Assembly (NCBI GenBank): GCA_001839685.1
Contig: MLAK01000838.1
Coordinates: forward strand, 144,037 to 184,261
Reading direction: 5' to 3'
Length of the DNA stretch: 40,225 bases
DNA from: Tritrichomonas foetus
Taxonomy: Eukaryota > Parabasalia > Tritrichomonadida > Tritrichomonadidae
The notes beneath the pieces were generated by a model. That model saw only the letters and a list, made by a program, of their open reading frames with translations, was not told the origin of the DNA and did no database searches. The translations under genes were made by a program, and so were the position numbers. This document shows positions 20,139 to 28,459 of the stretch, piece by piece (within the stretch, counting starts at the first letter, position 1; every line of letters begins with the position of its first letter).

Positions 20139-20713
20139 AAATTAGGGGAAATGAATTAATGAAATAAAATATTGAACATTTAGAAAAAACAATAAAGACA
20201 GAATTTATCATAAATAAAATTTTTTATAATAATGTTTTTCTTCATTTTTCATGCTTTAATCATATTTTAATATTACTTTTCTTATTAATCTTAGTATCGC
20301 GATGATGATATCGAGTGTAATTCAATGATATAACACTTTGAAATATTCATTCATATCTGACGTTAATGTTATAAATGGATGCTATATTAGATAGTTTGAT
20401 GCTCCAAATTCATAATAATGAGGTAAGAAAAAATTTTCAATTGAGAACTTTTATCATCGTAATCTCATCAGTAATAATTTTATAAATGTGCAAACTATTC
20501 ATAGAATCTAGATATTTAAATAAATTCTTAATTACTCTCTAAATGAGTCAGATAAACCCAAAATTATCATTTTCTTGGAATTTGTATGTAAGTTTTAATT
20601 CATTGAGTTTTCTGAAAATTTTCAAAAATTATATCTTCGAATACATCAGAATATTTCTGCAATTAATTCAATTATCTCATTGAAATATTTTAGAAGTGAA
20701 AATTTTCAAAAGA
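20139..20713. other. Intergenic region with isolated splice-donor-like site
   Basis: A 575-base AT-rich gap. A short ATG-initiated frame at 20541 runs into a GTATGTAAG at about 20588, which looks like a 5' splice site, but the trichomonad 3' signal CTAACACACAG is absent before the phosphatase start. I therefore do not add an exon. The phosphatase frame is open from a GTG at 20696. Confidence 0.4.
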
Positions 20714-21346
20714 ATGAGCGAAGTTGAATCCGAGCTCATTGCTCACACCCCAACTGTTAGCATCACAAACGCATGTCGTAGTCTATCAAAAAGTCATTCA
20801 GCAGCATTTATCGACGTTGGAAAAAGTTCAAGGAAAATATTAATTTTGGATCTCGACGAAACCCTCGTCCACTCATCATTTCGTAAGACGGACAATTGGG
20901 ATTTCACTGTGACTGTTGAATACCAAGGAAGCACGTATGACATCTATGTTCAAAAGCGTCCTGGTGTTGATTCATTTCTTTCTCAACTTCTTCAGAATTT
21001 TGTGGTTTTTATATTTACTGCATCAATGGCTGAATATTCTATACCGATTGTAAAGCAGCTGCTTCCAGATTTTCCATTATCGAATATATTGTCAAGACAA
21101 CATTGCCGGTTTTTTCAAGGCTCATTTGTTAAAGATTTATCTATTTTTAATTGTAAACTAAGTGATATTATTATCGTGGATAACTCCAGCTATTCCTATT
21201 GTCTCCAGCCACAAAACGGAATTCCTGTGAAGACTTGGACAGGTGACTCAACAGATTCTGAGCTTCTTGCTTTAACTTTACCACTTTTACTCAAATGTAG
21301 GGATCATGAAGATGTCAGACATATCATTTCTTCGAAAATTTGCTAA
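20714..21346 (+). CDS. SCP/Dullard-type (NIF/FCP1 family) HAD phosphatase
   Basis: The 210-residue protein is a HAD-superfamily phosphatase of the small CTD phosphatase/Dullard group, which dephosphorylates RNA polymerase II tails or other proteins. The catalytic motif LDLDETLVH lies at 45-53, with nucleophile and acid Asp46 and Asp48. FIFTASMAEYS is motif II, RQHCRFFQGSFVKDLS is the characteristic insert, IIIVDNSSYSY is motif III and the end (TGDSTDSELLALTLPLL) matches the family. The N-terminal 40 residues are variable. No FCP1-type BRCT domain is present. The frame is open from a GTG at 20696; the ATG at 20714 is used. The substrate cannot be told from sequence. Confidence 0.88.
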   Translation: MSEVESELIAHTPTVSITNACRSLSKSHSAAFIDVGKSSRKILILDLDETLVHSSFRKTDNWDFTVTVEYQGSTYDIYVQKRPGVDSFLSQLLQNFVVFIFTASMAEYSIPIVKQLLPDFPLSNILSRQHCRFFQGSFVKDLSIFNCKLSDIIIVDNSSYSYCLQPQNGIPVKTWTGDSTDSELLALTLPLLLKCRDHEDVRHIISSKIC

Positions 21347-22025
21347 TTTTTTCGTTTTTTTATTTGTTTCTTTGATGCTTCAAATATGAAAACAGATTTT
21401 CTTTCGTTTTTTTGCTCATGAATCTACTGAGATGCTGATCAGGTATAAAACCAATGTGTATATTACATAAAAGTCTCTTTTTATTGTTTCATTGTTTTTT
21501 CGTGATTTTTTTTTCATTTTGTTCATTTTGTACTTTTTAACTTGAATGAGAGAGATTTCCAATTGGTATGAATTAGTGGTTTTGAAAAAGCAGTTTCTAC
21601 AGGAAACTAATATTTGATCATTACTTATATGTTGATGATTTATTTCGAATAAATGAAAGAATAGTTAAGAGAATATTAATAGAAGCAATAGAAAAATGGA
21701 GAGAACGAAAACTTTGAATAGTTTCAAGAAGTGTTTGGAGCTCCTTAGTTTTTATTATATTGATATTTTCATTAATTAAGTAAAGAACATTGCATTGTTT
21801 AGTTGTTGACAAAATTTTAATAATTTTCAATAATGTCACAGTGATAGCCAAAATTGTTGTTGACAGAGTTTTTATACAAAATTTACAAAATGAGTTCTTT
21901 GAAACAACGAATTGATGAACCAAGGAAACAATTCAATAAATATACTGAAATAGAAAATAAAGAACTCAATTTACAAATCTATCACGAAAACTTTTATTAT
22001 AAATATATTAACAATTTTACCGAGA
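21347..22025. other. Intergenic region with weak open frames on both strands
   Basis: This 679-base gap lies between convergent genes. On the minus strand an open frame covers 21621-21923, with helical-looking residues at its end (ELQTLLETIQSFRSLHFSI), but it has no ATG at all. On the plus strand an ATG at 21890 opens 88 codons that run antisense into the bromodomain gene. Neither matches a known family. One may be a relic, but neither is strong enough to call. Confidence 0.35.
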
Positions 22026-22475
22026 TTATTTTGAATGATGCTTTTCTGATTTCATTTCGAGTATGCAGTCGCAGTGACGTTTCGTCATTTTCTTCAGTTT
22101 TGATGAAACTGTTTCGATATCCTTCAGCCATTGGGCTTCTGGCGTTGGCGTGAGTTTCTTCATTTTCTTCTTGTAGACGTTTTCGAGTTCAGAAGCAGCC
22201 AGCCCATACGGCGTCTCTTTGCCGTTAAAGGCCCTGCAATTATCGAATATTAATTGCATTTCTTTCTGAAATTGCTTTTCTGAATATTCTGGTTTATGGT
22301 TGAGGCGATATTTGACCTTTTCGAGGTCCATCGGACGGGAGACGATATCTGTATATCCAGGAATTGCATTTGGATCGAGTTTGCGAAAAATTGGTCCTAT
22401 ATGTGTTGCAAGAAGCTTGTCTATTAGTTTGGTTCTTTGCTCTTTCTGAAAAGAAGTGAGAGGATGTGATGACAT
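22026..22475 (-). CDS. Small single-bromodomain protein
   Basis: The 149-residue protein is nearly all bromodomain (residues about 12-115). The ZA loop reads PGYTDIVSRPMDL (39-51) and the BC loop IFDNCRAFNG, with the acetyl-lysine-binding Asn at about residue 84. It should read acetylated histones. No second domain is present; the tail is basic and contains CDC. The frame continues upstream to an ATG at 22538, but the ATG at 22475 is preferred because TCACTT, a perfect parabasalid initiator, lies 4 bases before it. The small size suggests an adaptor within a chromatin complex; this is inference. Confidence 0.9.
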   Translation of the reverse strand: MSSHPLTSFQKEQRTKLIDKLLATHIGPIFRKLDPNAIPGYTDIVSRPMDLEKVKYRLNHKPEYSEKQFQKEMQLIFDNCRAFNGKETPYGLAASELENVYKKKMKKLTPTPEAQWLKDIETVSSKLKKMTKRHCDCILEMKSEKHHSK

Positions 22476-23423
22476 TTTAAGTGATGAAATGGAAACAGAG
22501 ATGTTCAATAATTCACCATATATTTCACCAATGTTCATTTCTCTTTCAGGGGGTAGTCTGTCTAATGTATTCTATCGTCACATGTATCCATAATAAGTAA
22601 TTAAATCTAAATATTAAAAATAAAGGAAAAAAGCTCAAAGAAGAAGGGAAGGTAGTACCTTCAAGGTACAAAGCAAGATGCTAAAACAGAAATAAACAAT
22701 ATAATTTAATTGCATAAAAATTATATAAAAACGAAAAATAAATCAATAATACCAAAAATTATAGTAAATCACAAAGTAGAATTGGAGATAATTTAATTTT
22801 AAGAAAAATCAAATATATTCAAAAAGTGAATTTTGTAACCTTGATATGAAAGTTTGGTGATAAAATATGGTAAAGTTTATTCAATGGAAGCCTAAATCAT
22901 TGGTGTCATTGTATCTTTATTCAATGGAGTAATTTTCTGCTCAGATTTCATCAATTATTGTAAAAATTCCTCAAATTGATCAAGAATTCACAAGGAAATG
23001 TAAAAACTATATTTTTGTTTACCTCTAAATATTTGATAATATTACGTGAAATGAATCAATGATCATGATTATTCAAAAGCGAGCATCATATGCATTTGAT
23101 GCCAAATTTCATTAAAATAGTCATAACTACTGTTAATACTAATGATAGCCATAATATATAATTATCCCAAATAAAAAAAATGAGATTATAACATCAAATT
23201 TCTAAATGATGATAGATTCTTGAATTTCTTAATATTGTGTCTCTAATATGTATATATATAGATATATATTTGGCTTTCTCACTTTCCCAAAAATATTATG
23301 TAGTTTGTCTATCGAGAATTGTTGGGGAAAATATAGGAATTTTGGAAAAATGTGGATTGCATGATTCTAGTTTAGAAATTATATATAATATTTTTAAAAC
23401 AAACACAAAAAAAAGTTTGTAAA
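22476..23423. other. Long AT-rich intergenic region with one strong hairpin
   Basis: This 948-base gap is the longest unannotated stretch outside the transposon candidate. It holds the promoter of the bromodomain gene and a short perfect palindrome at 22648-22662 (GAAGGTA, G, TACCTTC) followed by AAGGTAC, within a slightly more GC-rich patch. No tRNA, snRNA signature or credible open frame is visible; a 61-codon frame at 23237-23422 lacks support. Confidence 0.4.
22479..22484 (-). promoter_or_regulatory. Perfect initiator motif TCACTT before the bromodomain gene
   Basis: TCACTT matches the parabasalid initiator TCA-Y-T-W fully and lies 3 bases before the ATG at 22475. It decides the choice of start. 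Confidence 0.6.
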
Positions 23424-24782
23424 TCATTTTGGATATAAGCCAGAATCCTTAGCCCATTCATCAAGTGTCACATCATCCATTGAATCCACTTGCTGCTTAT
23501 ACTCTTCAATGCATGCACCAGGTGTTCCAAAGTCAAGCCTAAACTGGCATTTCGCCCATTCTTTCAAACCCAAAATTTCATCTTTCATGCGACAGTGAAG
23601 CTTCACTTCAAGAGTTGTATCAGGGGCCCGATAACCACAACTCTGGCCACCAGTGAAAATCCACTTTAGTTGCTCACTTCGATTATAGTGGCCGAAATTG
23701 AAAACGTAGCGTGAATCCTTTTTAGATTTCTTTGTGCAATTTTCAAACGGGTAAAATTCTAGATACCAATCATCTTTTTCATAATAGTACCATTGTTTAT
23801 AAAGAGGAAGGAATTCTTTATCTGGGCCAAAATCAGTTTCCATCACTTTTTGAACTTTGATTGTTGAGTTTTCAATTTTTGATGTGATAGCACTTAATTT
23901 ATTGAATTGAGATGTGGCATGTTCTGGTTCTTTACCAGAAGTAAAAGCTTTCAGAAAAGCTTTAGTGATTTTATATGCTGAATGTAGGCGATAGAAAACA
24001 TTTCCAAAATCTGGAAGCCAAACAATACAGTTTTCAACATTGAAATATAATTCTTGTCTTTTTTTCAGATTAAATCGTCCATAATGAGGAATTTCTTCTC
24101 TAATTTTCCGGGTGCCTTTGCGCACGTTTTTCTCAGTCTTTTCTATTTCATGAAACTCGTTTTTGATTTCTGTAACAAGAAAATTGAGTTGGTTAATCAT
24201 CATATCTGCATTTTCACCATTTGATCTAATTTCCCAATAAATTTGTTCAACAAGAGAGGCTGCTTTGAAAACTTTATTTTTTTGTGATTCAACTGACTGA
24301 AGCTGCTTTCGTCGCAGTGTTAATTCTAAACGGCCTCTATCACTGTACTTGTTTCGTAATTTTCCGCCTTCAATTGTCATGTTTGTAAGATTTGATCGAA
24401 ATTCTATGGATCGTCTACGAATTGCACCACAGACGTCTTCGCAATGAGCGTGAGGATTTCCTGCTTCATCTGAGCCATCACAACAATCGCAGACTCCATC
24501 GTTGACCATCCATTTTGGAATCATTCGAGGAACAGAACCAGTATTTCGGCAATAGAATTCGCCAGTTCCGCATGCATTTGTTCCTGGCTCGTCTGATCCA
24601 TCTGGACAGTCGCAGTAACCATCGTTTAAGCGATCGAGTGAAATTGTTTTGGATTTATCAAAACACGTGAATGTATTTTTTCGTGCGCTGATTGCTCGGC
24701 GATACTGTCCAGCATTAGCAGGACTAACACCTCGAATTTTATCGACAGATATTGCTGCAAATAACGAAAAAAGTAAAATCAT
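23424..24782 (-). CDS. Glucosidase II beta subunit (PRKCSH-like)
   Basis: The 452-residue product is the regulatory subunit of ER glucosidase II, which trims glucose from N-glycans in the calnexin/UGGT quality-control cycle. A signal peptide (MILLFSLFAAISVDK) opens the protein. Two LDL-receptor-A-like modules follow: LNDGYCDCPDGSDEPG and MVNDGVCDCCDGSDEAG. A charged helical region spans about 125-260. The C-terminal MRH lectin domain, about 325-425, contains WYLEFYPFENC, FTGGQSCGYRAPD and VKLHCRM, the mannose-binding framework. The end, DSGLYPK, lacks an HDEL/KDEL retrieval signal. The frame begins at a TTG at 24806; the ATG at 24782 starts the signal peptide and follows TCATTG. Confidence 0.93.
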   Translation of the reverse strand: MILLFSLFAAISVDKIRGVSPANAGQYRRAISARKNTFTCFDKSKTISLDRLNDGYCDCPDGSDEPGTNACGTGEFYCRNTGSVPRMIPKWMVNDGVCDCCDGSDEAGNPHAHCEDVCGAIRRRSIEFRSNLTNMTIEGGKLRNKYSDRGRLELTLRRKQLQSVESQKNKVFKAASLVEQIYWEIRSNGENADMMINQLNFLVTEIKNEFHEIEKTEKNVRKGTRKIREEIPHYGRFNLKKRQELYFNVENCIVWLPDFGNVFYRLHSAYKITKAFLKAFTSGKEPEHATSQFNKLSAITSKIENSTIKVQKVMETDFGPDKEFLPLYKQWYYYEKDDWYLEFYPFENCTKKSKKDSRYVFNFGHYNRSEQLKWIFTGGQSCGYRAPDTTLEVKLHCRMKDEILGLKEWAKCQFRLDFGTPGACIEEYKQQVDSMDDVTLDEWAKDSGLYPK

Positions 24783-25269
24783 CAATGAATGAATGAAGCT
24801 AAACAAGGAAGGTTAAGCATTTCACCTTTAATTGGCCTTAACGCTCACATCAACATCTCATCATCTTGATGATCATCTCATAGTATTCTTTCTGTCAGCT
24901 TATAGGTATGACAAATGGCAATAATTCAGAATTTTATTAGTTCAATTCGAATAATACAGAATCAGCAAATCATTATGCTTAATTTTGGGTAATAATCTCT
25001 ATATTTCATGGGCTAGCATTACCAAACATAACAATGTTATGTGTGAAAGCTGCATCAATAATAAATGAACATCAGTAATTCAGTGTTTCACGTAAAAGAT
25101 CAACAAACGAAAGTGCAACCATTTTAATCATGAACATTTAAGGTCAAATGAAAAGTCAAATTGACGAAAAGTGTTCACGGTAAAACAGATCGCACTTTAT
25201 TTGGACTTTATCAAATCATATTTTTTTGATAAAAGAAAGATAATTAAAGTAAGAAAGATCAAATAATAT
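24783..25269. other. Intergenic region with a short perfect hairpin
   Basis: A 487-base gap between tandem minus-strand genes. It includes TCATTG at 24783-24788 (initiator-like, minus strand) and an 8-bp perfect inverted repeat at 25026-25042 (ACATAACA, A, TGTTATGT). Nothing else is recognised. Confidence 0.4.
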
Positions 25270-25779
25270 TTACACTTCGCCCATTGACATCAACTTGTCA
25301 AAGTAAGTAAAGAGAGTAGGTTGTAGTTCCTTCTTTGGGGGCTCCATCACCAAATCAAATAGGCTTGGTCCCTTTTTCTCATTCTTTTCTTCGGGAGGTG
25401 GATGTGGAAGTTCTTTCATTGATGATCGAATATCTTCCAATTCTTTTGGTGCACTCCAGAGTGCCCCACCTGTCTGCTTAGGTTCCTCCACTTCTTGTGC
25501 CTCTGTATTATCTGGTTCTGTTATTCTTGATGAATTTTGGTCGTCATGAATATTCTCATCTGGCGATGTTTCCATATCGGCATATTTAACTGGCGCGTTC
25601 TTGTTTTGGACTTTAGACTCAACTTGGATCTCCATTTCGTTCATTTCGGGTTCCTCAAGTGGAACTAGTTTCTTTTTTTGTACTGATTGTCTGGGTGTTG
25701 GTGCATCGCGATTGGAAAGACGTGATGACTTCCTTCCTTCTTCTATTTGCCCTTTGAGAATATTAACAAAATCAGTCAT
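25270..25779 (-). CDS. Unrecognised, mostly disordered acidic/proline-rich protein
   Basis: The 169-residue product belongs to no family I recognise. It opens with a short helix (MTDFVNILKGQIEEGRKSSR) and continues as a polar, Glu/Pro/Lys-rich, probably disordered chain. The C-terminus has helix-like hydrophobic spots (PSLFDLVMEPP, TLFTYFDKLMSMGEV) that could be short partner-binding motifs. Codon use is less AT-biased than the flanks, supporting real coding. The ATG at 25779 is the first in frame; no clear initiator lies close to it. Confidence 0.65.
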   Translation of the reverse strand: MTDFVNILKGQIEEGRKSSRLSNRDAPTPRQSVQKKKLVPLEEPEMNEMEIQVESKVQNKNAPVKYADMETSPDENIHDDQNSSRITEPDNTEAQEVEEPKQTGGALWSAPKELEDIRSSMKELPHPPPEEKNEKKGPSLFDLVMEPPKKELQPTLFTYFDKLMSMGEV

Positions 25780-26171
25780 TTTTCATAAAGTTTATTGGTT
25801 AACGTACATTTGTAAACCATTTAATATCCCTCACGGTTCGGTTTTCATTATTAGGTGTAAATAGGTTAAATAACTGCTATAAATTCACAACTTTATAACG
25901 GTTTCGTCAATGATGAAACAATTGTAGGTGACCGTTTGTTGTTTTTTCATAACCGAGCTAAACTTTTTCTTTAATTTACTCCATTTTTTCATTTTTTGAA
26001 TAAAGTAACTCATTATTTTTTCACTTTTTAAATTGTTTTTATGCATTATTTATTCCCATATTTGACCACTTTGGGAAGACATTGGCCTTTTCGAAACTTT
26101 TTGAGTTAATTTCATCATGAAATTCTATGGTAAAACCGCTGGCATTCATTGGAAAAAATAAACTTCGAAAA
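25780..26171. other. Divergent intergenic region before the PP4/PP6-like gene
   Basis: A 392-base gap between divergent genes. TCATTG at about 26146 lies about 20 bases before the phosphatase ATG and may be its initiator. An in-frame ATG at 26127 would add 15 residues that phosphatases of this group do not have. Nothing else is recognised. Confidence 0.4.
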
Positions 26172-27092
26172 ATGAACAATTCAGATCTCGATGCAGCAAT
26201 AGAAATGATTAAACAAGCAAAATATCCACCAGAACAGACAGTCAGGGGCATTTGCGATAAAGCTGTTGAAATTTTGAGCAAGTGTCCCAATGTGGTCCAC
26301 GTCACTCCACCCGTCACCGTTTGCGGAGATACCCACGGCCAATTTTACGATCTCCTCGAACTGTTTTCAATTGGTGGCCAATGCCCGGACACAAATTATT
26401 TGTTTTTGGGTGATTATGTCGATCGTGGATTTTTCAGTGTTGAAACTGTTTTGCTTCTTATCACACTCAAAGTTCGCTACCCCAATAGAATCACTCTCTT
26501 GCGTGGTAACCACGAGTCCCGCCAGACCACCCAAGCGTACGGCTTTTACGATGAAGTTATCCGAAAATACAATAATTCCGCTGTTTGGGACCTTTTCAAC
26601 AAAGTTTTCGACGTTCTCCCACTTTGTGCTGTCATTGGAAACAAGATATTCTGCGTCCACGGTGGTCTTTCCCCATTATTAACCTCAATCGAGCAAATCC
26701 AACGATTAGAGCGAAAGAAGGAAGTTCCTGAGCGAGGACCAATCTGTGACCTCCTTTGGTCAGATCCAGATAACGTAAACAGCTTCACTATCAGCCCACG
26801 AGGTGCCGGCTATTTGTTCGGCGATACCGCAGTTAAGCAGTTCAACCGCTCCAACAAGCTCAATCTCGTCCTCAGAGCCCACCAGCTCGCATCCGAAGGC
26901 TACGTCGAGTGGTTCGACCGCAAATTATTTACCGTATGGTCCGCACCAAACTACTGCTATCGTGGTGGTAATCCAGCATCCATTCTTGAAGTTGATCCAC
27001 AATGCAATACTAAGTGGAAGATGTTCGAAGCTGCGCCAGCAAGCGCAAGAGGTGAAGTCCCTGACAAAACTAGAGTTGAGTACTTTATGTAA
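26172..27092 (+). CDS. PP2A-group phosphatase catalytic subunit (PP4/PP6-like)
   Basis: The 306-residue protein has the length of PP2A, PP4 and PP6 catalytic subunits (305-309). All metal-binding motifs are present: VCGDTHGQFYD (Asp53, His55), LGDYVDRG (Asp81), RGNHESRQ (Asn113, His114), CVHGGLSP (His163) and RAHQLA (His237). The pieces ALKVRYP-like TLKVRYP, KIFCVHGGLSP and SPRGAGYLFG resemble PP4 and PP6 more than PP2A. Two departures stand out: YCYRGGN instead of YCYRCGN, and a C-terminus ending YFM instead of YFL. The codons are markedly richer in C/G at third positions than in neighbouring genes, which suggests high expression. An upstream in-frame ATG at 26127 is considered less likely. 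Confidence 0.93.
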   Translation: MNNSDLDAAIEMIKQAKYPPEQTVRGICDKAVEILSKCPNVVHVTPPVTVCGDTHGQFYDLLELFSIGGQCPDTNYLFLGDYVDRGFFSVETVLLLITLKVRYPNRITLLRGNHESRQTTQAYGFYDEVIRKYNNSAVWDLFNKVFDVLPLCAVIGNKIFCVHGGLSPLLTSIEQIQRLERKKEVPERGPICDLLWSDPDNVNSFTISPRGAGYLFGDTAVKQFNRSNKLNLVLRAHQLASEGYVEWFDRKLFTVWSAPNYCYRGGNPASILEVDPQCNTKWKMFEAAPASARGEVPDKTRVEYFM

Positions 27093-27638
27093 GTTTCTTT
27101 CCGCTCTTTTGACTAAAAGTATCAAAATATACTGGATATTATATCTCTCCTTTACTTTCATCTGCAATCCGATTTTTTTCACATCATACTTTTTTTGTGT
27201 GACATCATACGTTTGATGTAAATCGAGCGGTTTGATTCAAATTAACTTTTTTTATGAAGACCAGACAGAGCGAGATTTGATTCTTTTTGTCAATTTAATT
27301 TGAATGATGCATGCACAAAATAATAACATATTGGAAAAGAGCACTTAGCATTATTTTTATGATATAATGAATAATCTTGAGGAATAAAAAATCGGCTTTT
27401 TATACATTTTTTTAGCGTCACATTGTCTTAAGATAAAGTAGATATGAAAACACCCATTTTTTCATCACTAAGTAGAATCCTTAATTCATATTCATCATGT
27501 TTCCCAAATTGATCAAAAAGATCGATTTTTATTTAAGAAAAATGTATAACTCAAAGAAAATGTGACAAAAGACGTATATAAAATGAATCAAATGTGATAA
27601 TAAGAAAAATAAATATATTTTAAATACATACAAACAAA
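27093..27638. other. Convergent intergenic region, nothing recognised
   Basis: This 546-base AT-rich gap separates the convergent phosphatase and C2-like genes. Short frames on both strands near 27100-27200 are continuations of shadows. No repeat or RNA gene is seen. Confidence 0.45.
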
Positions 27639-28220
27639 TTAAACCGTTTGGTAGGGTATCGCGATCCCACCACCAACAAACCCGTCTGCAGTTTGTCGAT
27701 ATGGCTGTGTGAGAATTTGAGGGCGGTATGGCGAAATTGTTGCACAAAAACGAAGAACAGCGAGCTCATCGTCGTCCCGAATGAGAGGAAAATGTATTGT
27801 CTTTGCGTTTCCACTTGGCATCGACCCAAGGGATATCCTGCATCTTGCTAGTGATATAACTTCGTGGTTGTTTCCGTATGTGCAGAGCGAAATATAGAGA
27901 TAGGCAAGTTGGATATCATCGATGTTTAGTACCAGTCTAAATGGGTAATTCCAGAGTGGCTTTTGCTTGCATTTTGTGGGCGGCGTTGAAAATGGTTGAG
28001 AAAGTCCGTCTGCCATGATGACAAGCCAAACAGGGTCCTTATTTTTGGCTAATTCTGGCGCAAAATCGGCGTCTGAAACAACAACATCGAGAAGCCACAT
28101 TGATTGAATCATGATGGATTTCTGGCGACCGTTTAAAACCTTCTCATGAAAACATTGTTTTACGGTAAGACTTTTATCCAAAAATATTAAATTTAAAGAG
28201 ACACTCAAGGACTCGATCAT
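27639..28220 (-). CDS. C2-like domain protein
   Basis: The 193-residue product looks like one C2-type beta sandwich. The strand LLDVVVSDADFAPELAKNKDPVWLV, broken by the loop ELAKNKDP, resembles the first strand and first calcium loop of a C2 domain. WNYPFRLVLNIDD, AYLYISLCTYGNNHEVISLARCRISL and KTIHFPLIRDDDELAVLRFCATI follow the order of the later strands. The tail is Pro/Gly-rich. C2 domains bind membranes or proteins. The start is uncertain: the ATG at 28220 is first in frame, but residues before Met37 (28112) do not look part of the domain, and no initiator motif precedes 28220. Confidence 0.6.
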   Translation of the reverse strand: MIESLSVSLNLIFLDKSLTVKQCFHEKVLNGRQKSIMIQSMWLLDVVVSDADFAPELAKNKDPVWLVIMADGLSQPFSTPPTKCKQKPLWNYPFRLVLNIDDIQLAYLYISLCTYGNNHEVISLARCRISLGSMPSGNAKTIHFPLIRDDDELAVLRFCATISPYRPQILTQPYRQTADGFVGGGIAIPYQTV

Positions 28221-28459
28221 CCATATTTTTTCCCAAAAAAAATAATTTTCAATATAATTGATAACAATTGATTCATATCAAGTGGACAAGTATCTGTTGA
28301 TCTGGAAAAAAAATAAAACACTTTCATTTTGTATTCATTCCAAAAAATACATAAAGTTTTAGATAAAGGTATTTGTCTGCAATAATTTATTATTTTATTG
28401 ATTGAGATAAGGAAAAATATTCATTAAAAACTTGCTTAGAAGAATAGATATATATTTAA

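Noticed and set aside
20541..20700. Possible upstream exon of the SCP-type phosphatase, with GTATGTAAG donor
   Set aside because: No CTAACACACAG acceptor precedes the phosphatase start, and the downstream gene has its own ATG preceded by TCAAAA.
21621..21923. Minus-strand open frame of 100 codons
   Set aside because: It has no ATG anywhere, opens at a TTG, and is mostly hydrophobic AT-driven residues; no family recognised. The helical end keeps a small chance that it is a relic.
21890..22153. Plus-strand open frame of 88 codons starting at an ATG
   Set aside because: Its last 128 bases run antisense through the bromodomain coding region and it has no clear initiator motif.
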